64,000 nt of DNA. Origin: Rugalucina vietnamica (taxonomy: Eukaryota > Mollusca > Bivalvia > Lucinida > Lucinidae). Shown here in pieces: positions 54,765 through 64,000 of the stretch. The notes below the pieces were generated by a model. It did not search any database, was not told the DNA's origin, and saw only the letters and a list, made by a program, of their open reading frames with translations. The stretch covers positions 53,346,761 through 53,410,760 of the forward strand of contig OZ024869.1 in the NCBI GenBank assembly GCA_964017185.1, in the 5' to 3' direction. The stretch's first letter is position 1, and the number at the start of each line of letters is the position of its first letter. The position numbers and the translations under genes were made by a program.

Positions 54765-54990
54765 TTATATAATTCAGTCCCTTTCAAGATATGTCAGTTC
54801 ATAATGAGACAGGCCAATTAGTACTGGGTGGGGCAAAAACTGGAGAACCCCGAGAATAAACAGCTGACACACCCGCAAGCAGACCATGGCTTGCCTTACA
54901 TGTGGCCAGTGAGGGTCGAACGCCAGACAAAGCAATGAGAATGATTGATGACGAAGAAACGGCGCTCTAAACCGCTCGTCCTTTCGAAAT
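54765..54990 (-). mobile_element. Diverged tRNA-derived SINE
   Basis: Shares ccctttcaagat, gagacaggccaat, ggggcaaaaac, ggagaaccccgaga, ctgacacacccgcaagcaga and the cgctctaaaccgctcg head with the SINE at 17397-17645, same orientation. Confidence 0.75.
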
Positions 54991-56371
54991 TATTGTCATG
55001 AGATATATGATTAAGTACTTTTACCAAATGGCTGAGAAAGGATTTTAGCAGGGATTAACCAATTTGCTGGACCAAAATCTAATCCCTGCTATTCCCCTGC
55101 CTGGGTTGGGGGTTGGGTGCCGCATGGTTATAAATGACTACACACTTGACTTGTCTTGGTGATTTTACCTCTGATGAGTGATGATTTGTTTAACTAAAAT
55201 TATGGTTGTGGAGTTTGTCTTGCTAGTTAACCATCTGCAAATTTGGCTGTTTGTACAGCCATGTTGTATGTACTATATTGTTCGTTGGTTTGTATAGAGG
55301 CTTGAAAGTTGCACTCAACAATTTTCAGTCATGTCCGGACAGAGCCACCACTACCTGGTTATTATAAAATATTCTTGGGAGTTAATTTGACACAACACAG
55401 CATCACAAGTGGTTGATTTAGTGTCTGAATTATGCTGTACCACCTGGCCACTGCATTATAGGAAATTAAGAAATGCTTGTTTTTTATGACATAGAAATTT
55501 ATGTAAAAAAACTATATTCTTGTCATTCTGTTTTAAATCAGAAAATACAATTGCGATATTCACCAAATATTAAAGCTAAATTTGTATGCTATTAAAATTT
55601 GCTACTATTTTGAAAATGATGTCAACTTGAGCTAAAAAGGCTTGACAATGTCACATAATATGTTTGTCTTTTAGATATCTTATGACACCTACAAAGGGTC
55701 AGTATTTTTTATTTTTTTATATCGGTAAAACAATTTAGGGGACCAATGTCCCACTACTGGCAGCTTCTGAGGGACATTTTGAAGACAGTGTTGAGAATTC
55801 AGTTGGGGGACATTTACTTCAGGAAACAGAAATATTTGAGAATTTTGGGGGACATCATTGTCCCCTCTCTTGACAGTTTTGGGGGTCATTGGAGTTAAAA
55901 AGGGGTCAAAATGCACATTTTTGTGCGCCAGGGAAAACGCTGTTGAACCAACGACAACATTCTATTTTTGAATTAAATATCCTTCACGTATCTAGAATTT
56001 TATATCAAGCATAAGCTTATATACATGTATACATATAAATCTTGAAATAGAAGTAGCAAAATACCGGGCATACCAGACTTAAATAGTAAATACATTATAT
56101 TTATATTTTTCTACAACCTCCGTAGATGTTCATCTAGCTGTGTTCATACTTCCATGAACAACATCGTGTCACGCGACGCGACGTAATCCAAACTTGACAT
56201 CAAAAAACATGAATCTCTCCAATCTGATTGGACGTTACTAAACATTGATGCCGTTCCGCTGTTTGAACACACACTGTGTGTAGATTCTCTGTCTGCTTGT
56301 AAATGTGACCGCCTTGGTGATTTTTCAAGTAGCGATACAGATAAATGAATGTAAATACAAGCAATGAGTTT
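54991..56371. other. No gene recognised
   Basis: A fragment with tcagtcatgtccggacagag at about 55330 belongs to the repeat also seen near 18640. Around 55750-55900 the sequence repeats a gggggacat..gtccc theme. aacatcgtgtcacgcgacg at 56159 recurs at 56502 on the other side of the inverted repeat below. Confidence 0.4.
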
Positions 56372-56482
56372 ATTTTTTCTGTTGTTCATTGAGCTATGAA
56401 CCGCAGTGGGTCGCTAGCAAAGCTTACATACACTTTGCACACAACCCACTGCGGTTCATAGCTCCATGAACAACAGAAAAAT
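56372..56482. repeat. Inverted repeat with CACTG-starting arms upstream of the transposase
   Basis: Left arm ttctgttgttcattgagcta then tgaaccgcagtgggt; right arm acccactgcggttcatagct then ccatgaacaacagaa, 32 bases apart, almost perfectly complementary. Read outward from the centre each arm contains CACTGCGGTTCATAGCTC. CACTA/EnSpm elements end in CACT(A/G), so the right arm could be the 5' terminus of the element encoding the genes that follow. Confidence 0.6.
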
Positions 56483-56782
56483 GAAATTTATTTCTTAAAT
56501 GAACATCGTGTCACGCGACGTGACATGATCTAGTTTTAAATTTTCTATTTCAGGTAAATTTAAAGCCATTCAGTTTAAGTCAAACTCCTTTACTGTAACT
56601 CAGAAAGAAAAATTACAGCAATGATACTTTTTTTTTTAAATTTCTATTAAAAGCTTTAAAAAGGACAGTTGAAAAGTTCAATAATGTGAGCAAAATGTAG
56701 CCAAAGTATATTCATTGTGGTGTACAGATCAATGTTAAAGTACATCGGTTTTAAACAAAGCTCACTTTAAATTGAAATAAAT

Positions 56783-58879
56783 ATGTCCAAAGAAGAAAAA
56801 ATTTTATCATACTGGTCAGTTAGAAGGAGAGTGCGAGCTAGTGTATCAAGTCAGCTGACTGATATAGAGACTGCAATAAGTTCCACTGAGCAGGAAGAAT
56901 ATGATATATCAGAGTCTGAGAATCTCTCTTTTCATCAGCCGCCATCAACTTCAAACCATGATAATGTTAATTTTGAAAATCCAGATATGCCTTCCTCTGT
57001 TTGTGAAGATCAGGAACTGCAAGAGGATATTGACATGGCAGGAAACAATGATCATGATGATCAGGAAGATATTGAACAATATTTTCACCAGCAGGATTGT
57101 GAAACTGACTCTGATTCATCTGATTTAGAGCCTGACTCTGTTGATGAATCTTTTGTAGATTTGTTACCTGGAAAGCTCAAAGACTGGGCAGTGAAATACC
57201 AAATTTCAAATATATCCCTTAGTGAACTGCTGGCAATACTTAAACCCATTTGTCCCATATTACCCAAAGACCCAAGAACCCTGCTCAAGACCTTCACAAG
57301 ATATGATATATTGGAAATATGTGGCGGCCAGTACTATCATTTTGGAATAGAAGCAGGAATTAAGGCAAAAATTAAGAATTGCTTGGAAATTCTTGTTAAT
57401 GACTACTGTTTTGGACTGCAGATCAATATAGATGGCCTTCCTCTGTTTAAGAGTACTAGTCATCAGTTTTGGCCTATACTAGGAAGATTGGAGAATGTAC
57501 CAAACCAAGAGCCTTTTATCATAGGTTTATTTTCTGGAAAGTGTAAACCAGCTGATCTTAATTCATATTTGCAGAGGTTTGTTGAAGAATATTGTGAGCT
57601 CCAAATCAATGGCTTTAATTATGATAATTTGACATTGAAAGTGAAAATAACATCTGTTATTTGTGACACACCAGCAAGAGCTTTTGTGAAGAATACAAAG
57701 TTATATTCAGGTTATCATGGTTGTGATAAATGTACTCAGAATGGTGTCTGGGCTAGGAAAATGACCTACCCAGAGACAAATGCTCCTTTGAGAACTGATG
57801 CTTCATTCAATGAAATGGCAGATGAAGAACACCACAAAGGTCCTACCCCTTTTTGTCAGATAAATTTAGGCATGGTGTCACAATTTCCAATTGACTATAT
57901 GCATTTAGTATGCCTTGGGGTAATGAAGCGACTGATCTTACTGTGGATGAAAGGACCTTTGATTTGCAGACTTGGATCTAGGGTTATTACAGAGATATCT
58001 GACCATCTTTTGAGCTTGAAGGACAATATCCCATGTAAATTTTCAAGGAAACCCAGATCCTTAGCTGAGATTGATCGTTGGAAAGCCACTGAATTTAGAC
58101 AGTTTTTGTTGTACACTGGGCCAGTTGTTCTTTTGAAGACCATTCATGACAATATGTATGACAATTTTGTGGTATTGTCAGCTGCACTTCATATCCTTTT
58201 GAATGCAAGTCTATGTCAAACTTATAGTGAGTATGCCCATAGTCTACTTGTTGCTTTTGTTACACACTTTTGCCAGATGTATGGAAATGATATGGCAGTA
58301 TATAATGTTCACGGCTTAGTTCATCTTGCAAATGATGCCCTGCATTTTGGTGGTCTCGACAATATTTCTTCGTTCCCATTTGAAAACTTTCTACAGAAAT
58401 TAAAACGACTCGTTAGAAAGCCATCTTTTCCTTTGGAACAAGTGATTCGAAGACTTTCTGAGCAAACTGACTCAGAAGTGAGTGAAAGTTTTCCAGTATT
58501 GAAGAAAGAGCATAATCGTGGTCCACTTCATTCTTCTTTACCAGCAGGTTCTTGTATTCAGTTTCGATCTGTTCAAACAGAGAAATTTTGCTTGAAATTG
58601 AACTCAAAAGATTCTTGTGTGCGCATATCTGATGCTGTTGGTTTGGTACAAAATATTGTTACATATGAATCTGAAATTTATATTGTTTATTATAGTTTTA
58701 GAAGAAGTTCATCTTTCTTTGAGACTCCACTGTCCTCTAGCCTGTTGGGTATTCATAGAGTTTCAGCATTAGGGACAAATCTGCAGGTTGCAAAACTTTG
58801 TGAGATACAATCAAAGTGTGTTTTATTTCCTTTCAAACGGGAATTTATTGCTTTTCCATTTACAGACAGTGTTTGGTGA
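56783..58879 (+). CDS. EnSpm/CACTA-type (Tnp2-like) transposase, intact
   Basis: 698 residues in one uninterrupted exon. Residues 1-130 are acidic and low in structure (EDIDMAGNNDHDDQEDIEQY, SDSSDLEPDS). The catalytic region follows: INIDGLPLF (D217), ICDTPARA (D295), a cysteine pair GYHGCDKC (314-317), FPIDYMHLVCLGVMKRL (D371) and NISSFPFENFLQ (E534). The order DG, CD.PAR, GY..C..C, DxMHxxxLG and FE matches the DDE-type transposase region of animal CACTA relatives. It would cut and rejoin the element ends in the nucleus. Proposed triad is D217, D371 and E534. Start is the first ATG of the frame, preceded by a stop-rich region. Intactness suggests a recent insertion or a kept gene. A same-strand accessory gene follows 0.9 kb downstream. 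Confidence 0.8.
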   Translation: MSKEEKILSYWSVRRRVRASVSSQLTDIETAISSTEQEEYDISESENLSFHQPPSTSNHDNVNFENPDMPSSVCEDQELQEDIDMAGNNDHDDQEDIEQYFHQQDCETDSDSSDLEPDSVDESFVDLLPGKLKDWAVKYQISNISLSELLAILKPICPILPKDPRTLLKTFTRYDILEICGGQYYHFGIEAGIKAKIKNCLEILVNDYCFGLQINIDGLPLFKSTSHQFWPILGRLENVPNQEPFIIGLFSGKCKPADLNSYLQRFVEEYCELQINGFNYDNLTLKVKITSVICDTPARAFVKNTKLYSGYHGCDKCTQNGVWARKMTYPETNAPLRTDASFNEMADEEHHKGPTPFCQINLGMVSQFPIDYMHLVCLGVMKRLILLWMKGPLICRLGSRVITEISDHLLSLKDNIPCKFSRKPRSLAEIDRWKATEFRQFLLYTGPVVLLKTIHDNMYDNFVVLSAALHILLNASLCQTYSEYAHSLLVAFVTHFCQMYGNDMAVYNVHGLVHLANDALHFGGLDNISSFPFENFLQKLKRLVRKPSFPLEQVIRRLSEQTDSEVSESFPVLKKEHNRGPLHSSLPAGSCIQFRSVQTEKFCLKLNSKDSCVRISDAVGLVQNIVTYESEIYIVYYSFRRSSSFFETPLSSSLLGIHRVSALGTNLQVAKLCEIQSKCVLFPFKREFIAFPFTDSVW

Positions 58880-59793
58880 AGTACATGTTCCATATGCTGT
58901 TAGTGTAAACTTAAAATTGATGTATATGCATAAATATACCTATATCTAACAAAATAAGAAATGCAAGTGTAACATTCATCATTTTTATAACTCTTATAAG
59001 TGATGACAAAAATTTATTTCATTGATTTCATTCCAAATACTTGCTATTCTGTGATGTCTTAAAATATGAGAGATCAAAACCTCACTTCAGAGATCTGTCA
59101 AAAACCAGGGGTGCGGAGTCAAATGTTTAAAAGTCCCATAAAATTTCTTTTTAATTCCGTCTACAATGATTGATGCAAGTGTTTGGATGTACAGTTATTC
59201 TTTCCATCTTTATTTGTATTTTTTTTCAAAAACTGATTTGAAAGGCTTGGCAGCTCTTGTCATTTAACAACCTTTGAACAAAAAATGACATTAATAATGG
59301 TAAATAAACCCTATATTAAAACCGGCAAGACTTTTTACACATTTAATGAACTGTAATGGTCATGGCCAACAAAATTAAGTGTTTAAAGTCAAACAGCAAT
59401 GGTTTAACTTCAAAAGCCTAATGAAATAAATAATAACATTTAGAATTTCAGTCATTAATTAAGTAATTAACGTGTAAACTCCATCTTTGTGTTCTTTTTT
59501 GTTGAGTATATTAAAATTGGACATTGCCACAGGTGAAAACTTAAAATATGACATTTTATGTTTATTTTTCATAGTTTGGATCCTTATAAATGTTATACAA
59601 ATTACTATACTTCTGCACACAATTCTTTTAAGGTGTGTCTGTTTGGATATATTTATGTATAGCTTTATTTTATACTTTAAATAGCAGTGAAATTAATGTA
59701 TATATAACATAAATAAATGTGATAGTATCACCCCAGAATTGAAATTGTTATTTTCACTAGTGATTGATATGATACCCAATATTTTGGATTACT
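58880..59793. other. Spacer between the transposase and the accessory gene
   Basis: AT-rich. Expected to hold the transposase 3' UTR and the accessory gene promoter. An aaataaataataa stretch at about 59420 could serve as poly-A signal. No other frame of note. Confidence 0.45.
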
Positions 59794-62700
59794 ATGAACA
59801 GCTACCAATCAAGGTATGGAATATTAAATCAAGATGGCAAACATATGGCTACATTTTGTGAACAATATCATAATCTCTGAAGTACTATATTATGAAATTA
59901 ATATATGTCTTCAAATTTTCGGTTCAATATAACTTAAAAAAATATTTCAACTGAACAGGTATGCTGTAGTTGAATTTCTGAAGGAGCAGGAAGTGGATGT
60001 TGTGGCATCAAACTGGCTGCACGACAAAAAGACGAAAACCTACTGGCCAAAGTGGAAGTCGACCACTAAAGTACAAAATGCAGTTAGGAGTAGATCGAGT
60101 CCCACATTCGATGACTTCAGTGTTCATATGGTTCGAGTATTATATGAATCAGGCAAGTTCACAAGTCGCAAGAATTATATATGTTAATTAATAAAGATAA
60201 TAACTACAAATCTAGTTTTAAACTCACTCTGATGAAATGAAAATCCCCTCTTTTATTACATGTTTAAGTTGTGAAAAAAAAATCTGCGCTTTTCACTAGG
60301 GCTGGGTATCGAAGAAATTTTGGTAAAGCGATATATTGTGATATGTAATGAGCATATCATGATACGTATCACGATATTTTAATACTATAGAGATTAAGTC
60401 TTTAAGAGACATTTTCAGGTTAATCAAGTCAGTTTAAGCATGTTAAAGGGGCTTGTCTCAAGGAGACTTTGCATACAAATTGGCATTTCTCTCTTTCTTT
60501 TTCAAGAAATTTTAAGTGAAAGCAAATTATAAACAATTTGTATATATTATGGTTGCCCTGTATGAATGGGAAGAATTAGGATGATACTTTCAGTTAACTT
60601 TTTATGCCCTTTTAGGGCCTTTTCCTTTGTTGATCTTGGAAATAGCAAAATAAAATAATTAAATGTACCATAACTTATTTTTATGGCAAAATATTAACCA
60701 AAATTTGGCATTTTTTTAATCTCTGAAAATATCGCGATACAGCACTCAGTATAGCGATACGCGTGTCGCCAAAGTCCGTATAACAATATATTGTATCACG
60801 ATAATATCGTCCCAGCCCTACTTTTCACTACAAACTTGCTGCGCTTTCGTAAAAATGTCTCTGCGCTTTTGAAATAGCCATCCATGCTTCCATAATGCAC
60901 CAGATTGATGATGTCTCAATCTATATACATACACTGATTAAATGCTTGGATGCAAGTTGAAGTGCATGTATATCTTTTATTTAAATTTGTCCAACTTGGG
61001 AGAGTCAGAAGAAGAAAACAAAATAAGAATACTAAAGTTTCATTAACTTTTATTTAAATTTTGGAAAATATGAAACAGGAGGATCTGTAAACCAGAAAAT
61101 AAAAAAAAAATCTGTCCTTAATTTTCAAGGACAAAATCCTTACTAAATCACCCACAAATTTATTGAAATCACAGCCAACAGAGGACTAAAAATGCGAAAA
61201 TATAAATCTGCTGACTTTGAATCCCAGCTATAGTTGCTGCCATTTGGCATTAAAATTATCTGGCAGGAGCTGTGTGGCGTATTGGTAGAATTTCAGGCTT
61301 CGAATTGAGATGTCAAATTTTCAAAACAGTCTGTCGATCCAAACATGACTGAATGATTTTGGATATAATGTTATCAGGACAATGACAATCACAGATATAG
61401 GCTGATTAAAAAAAAAACATAACAATATTCATAGTTTCAGCTTCCTAACATTAAAAAAATCATTACCGGTATTACCTTATGTGGTGATTTCTAACTGCAT
61501 CATTTAAATGTTTCAGATTCATATGAAAAGGCTCGTTCAAAATTGAAGCAGGCTGAAGTAACTTCAGACATTCAAACAGAGGCAGAGGATGACATTGGCC
61601 AGACAAAGAGAAAGAAGATGTAATGAATTATTCTATGTATACATTCTGCATTGCCAGAAAACTTGCTTGTTGCATGTAAAATTATCTATATAACAAGGGT
61701 GCAAAATAGCCCACTTAAAATGCATCTAGGCGAATAAATAAGCAGTTGATGCTGCACCCTGTGTGTCTGTGTTGAATGCTAGTAAAATAAAGTTTTCTTT
61801 CTGATTGCGCATTTTCCTGATCATTGCCTACTTGTACCTTTTAAGTATCTACACGCAGTACTAGTTAATATGTAATGTTATCAATTGTTTTACTGTATAT
61901 ACACGAAAACATCATAGTTTTTATGACATCAACTGTGCGATAAATGGAATGAAAGTCAGCCCTGTGATATAAATCCATGCTTGTTATATTTCAGTATTTT
62001 TAGTTTTCAAACATATTAAATCTTGCATCGGTGACATATAACACAATGTGAAGTTTAACATTAAAAGGTTTTGTTTTCAGACCGAACAGACGTTTCGATT
62101 CTTCAGAATCTGAAGAAGAGGCTCCTCTGAGGCCGAAATCCCACGTCAGCTCGAAGAAGTCTTCGCAGTTGCGAGATATTCCAGACTCAGATGATGAGGA
62201 GACCCAGCGTATAGAGAACATAGTAAGGAGAAAATCACCAAGAAAGTCTGCATCAGCTGGTCAGTTTCCACCAGTGCCACGCTTGCCGTCACCAATTCCA
62301 AACAGAGGAGCTTCGCCAACCACTCCAAAAACAACTAATACAACACCATCCCTGTTTGGTAATGTTGCCAAACCAAAAGTATCAGGTACATATTCTTGCA
62401 TAGACTGTATACATACATGTAGTATTTTACCTCCATGACTGAAATAGTCATTTAGATTGGCTGAATACACTTACGTACGTGACAATTAATGTTTGAAGTT
62501 TGAAAAAATAGTAAAGTTATATTGGTATGCATGTTTATCATATGTCTTCCAGTGGATAACGTCATGTCATAAAATTCGTATGATCACTTGTGTATTAACA
62601 CTTTTGCGGGAATACGTAACATCATGGACAACGTCCCTAACAACCATGTAAATTTTAATTAAAAATATGTCCACTTTAGACGCGATAAAGTCCTATTTTA

Positions 62701-63560
62701 AAAGCTATATGATAAAAGGGATTTTACACTGATGGTCATTTCATATGACATTTATTAAACTCGCCCAAGGCTCGTTTAATAAATGTCATGAAATGACCAC
62801 TCTTGTAAGATCCTCTATTTCTAACATAAGCCCCAACATATATTTGTTTTTGTTCTTATCAAATAAGAACTTTGGTTACTGTGAGGGGATAGCCTCCCTT
62901 GTAGAATACATTGGTGCAAGGTATTAGCGGCATATTAAGTGCTTTTAATATGCAAATTAGAAACTGGAAAGTTTGTGAATCGAGAAAGTGTTAGGTATAT
63001 AGCGCAGTAAACCACCCTTGGTGGGTGAGCATGCTTTTCCACCGACGGGGGTTTGCTGTGGCTCTGCTCGGCTGTTCGTTACAGTTACTATGACAACTGT
63101 AAGTTTATATACACTTCAGATGGTAAAAGTGGATATTGGCTGCATCGCATTGGGGATATTTTGATTTGGTTTTGACAGAAATGTCTTAAAAGTAGTCCTC
63201 TAACTCCTCTGCATTACAGATGACATTTCATCCAAATCATTTGATAGTCATTTGGCCATAATCTTTACATTAAGTGATAGTTTTCAATTCAAGTGAGCTT
63301 CTTGGACCATAGATCTCTGGTTTTCACTTTCAGCTATTGATACAAAAGTTCTGACACTGTTGACAGAACTGAAGGCTCAGGTAAAGGTTAATACTCAGTA
63401 CCTCCAAGCCATCAACAAGAAGTTGGAGTCTGTGGATGGTGCCGGTGTTGGAGGCGGGGACACGGACTTGCCAGAAAACATCTCACTGCCATTAATGAGT
63501 ACGCAGGAGGTACTGTCACTCGACGAGCAATTGAAGGACACTACAGTTTTCAAGCAAATG
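59794..63560 (+). CDS. DUF4806-like accessory gene of the CACTA element, five exons, 3' end beyond window
   Basis: Exons 59794-59813, 59959-60152, 61517-61619, 62081-62385 and 63334-63560 join in phase to 283 codons with no stop. A 20-base first exon gives MNSYQSR, joining to YAVVEFLKEQEVDVVASNWL then TYWPKW, an N-terminal module I associate with DUF4806 proteins. Exons 3-4 encode a basic, Ser/Pro-rich linker (GQTKRKK, RRFDSSESEEEAP, IVRRKSPRKSAS). The last visible exon has a coiled-coil-like LLTELKAQVKVNTQYLQAIN and then ENISLPLMSTQEVLSLDEQL, the typical start of DUF4806, which must continue past the edge. Intron 2 starts with GC (CAG/GCAAGT), a rare but recognised donor; its other border and phase fit. 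DUF4806-type proteins are, to my knowledge, common partners in animal EnSpm-like elements. The role, perhaps end binding, is unproven. A hAT MITE sits in intron 2. Confidence 0.75.
60297..60820. mobile_element. hAT-type MITE with 8-bp duplication CTTTTCAC
   Basis: CTTTTCAC at 60289-60296 and 60821-60828 flanks TAGGGCTGGG...CCCAGCCCTA. Next to both ends are runs of gatatcgtgata-type motifs (cgatatattgtgatatg at the left; atattgtatcacgataatat at the right). 524 bases, non-coding, inside intron 2 of the DUF4806-like gene. Confidence 0.88.
62734..62798. repeat. Hairpin in intron 4 of the accessory gene
   Basis: ggtcatttcatatgacattt then attaaac pairs with gtttaataaatgtcatgaaa then tgacc, with a loop of about a dozen bases. 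It probably marks the centre of a small fold-back element spanning about 62540-62830. Confidence 0.7.
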
Positions 63561-64000
63561 GTATGTTTTCAATACATTTATTAATTATTTGCTCTAGATA
63601 TGATCTAGATATGATCCAAAACTTTTGCAAGACAGTTAGCATGGACAATGCCATATGAACAATATTTAAGTGAAAAGGGGTAACTTTATTTTTGTACCCA
63701 GGACAATATTGATCTTCCTCAACAGGTGAAAAAGGGCAAGTAATTGTTTCCTGCTTCTATTTTCACATAGGCGGTTTTAAAAAGGCCGCACTCCAGCATT
63801 ACATAGTAATTTTACACATTTTGCCATGTTGCATCTCTGCAAATGCATGAAGATATATTTTTTTACAAATCCGCAGGTAGATCGTAGTTATATAGGCTTA
63901 AAAAGCGCTATATAGCTTTAGATCTGTCACTTTTAAATCATTCATTGCACGTCAGAAAATGAAAAATGCGGCACAATGAGAAATTTTCAACTTGATGACA
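63561..64000. other. Start of an intron; next exon not visible
   Basis: Begins with the donor GTATGT of the accessory gene. No acceptor followed by a DUF4806-like continuation was found before the edge. Confidence 0.5.

Overview
The window is animal nuclear DNA, most likely from a bivalve or related mollusc. It is AT-rich, intron-containing and saturated with small transposons. Three things point to this group: a Toll-like receptor of the two-cysteine-cluster type, molluscan-style repeats ending in the gagctcacctgagccgaaggctc hairpin, and tRNA-derived SINEs. The species cannot be read from the sequence.

Layout. 1-1.64 kb: a decayed Penelope-like element (minus) with reverse transcriptase and GIY-YIG remains. 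2.85-5.06 kb: an intact, intronless Toll-like receptor (minus). 5-19.6 kb: no host gene found; nested elements and palindromes, including a 1.6 kb GGATATCC fold-back array at 9.3-10.9 kb and two long inverted-repeat elements at 12-16 kb. 19.68-25.14 kb: a five-exon ankyrin-repeat gene (minus) whose introns are full of one MITE family. 25.88-28.50 kb: two adjacent elements, each with its own perfect 9-bp target duplication. The first looks like a Mutator-type element and carries a fragment of a ZSWIM3/FAR1-like DNA-binding ORF. 29.4-31.1 kb: a 5'-truncated LINE. 33.8-36.2 kb: a tandem-structured repeat.

36.4-47.9 kb: three acyl-ACP-thioesterase-like (double hot-dog) units in the same orientation. 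A is complete with two exons. B has only the second exon, in a phase that fits the first exon of A. C has two exons and a one-base frameshift in a T run. Two identical tRNA-Thr(AGT) genes lie between B and C. 48.5-51.9 kb: a second hairpin-ended repeat, split by a 1.4 kb retroposon-like insertion with a 14-bp target duplication and a 260-residue ORF of unknown family.

56.8-63.6 kb: a probable EnSpm/CACTA-type transposase gene followed, same strand, by a five-exon gene whose last visible exon resembles DUF4806. This second gene runs off the right edge. The two resemble the gene pair of an autonomous element.

Expression cannot be judged from sequence. Exon models rest on splice sites, phase continuity and similarity between copies in the window. 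Family names come from recognised motifs, not from searches.
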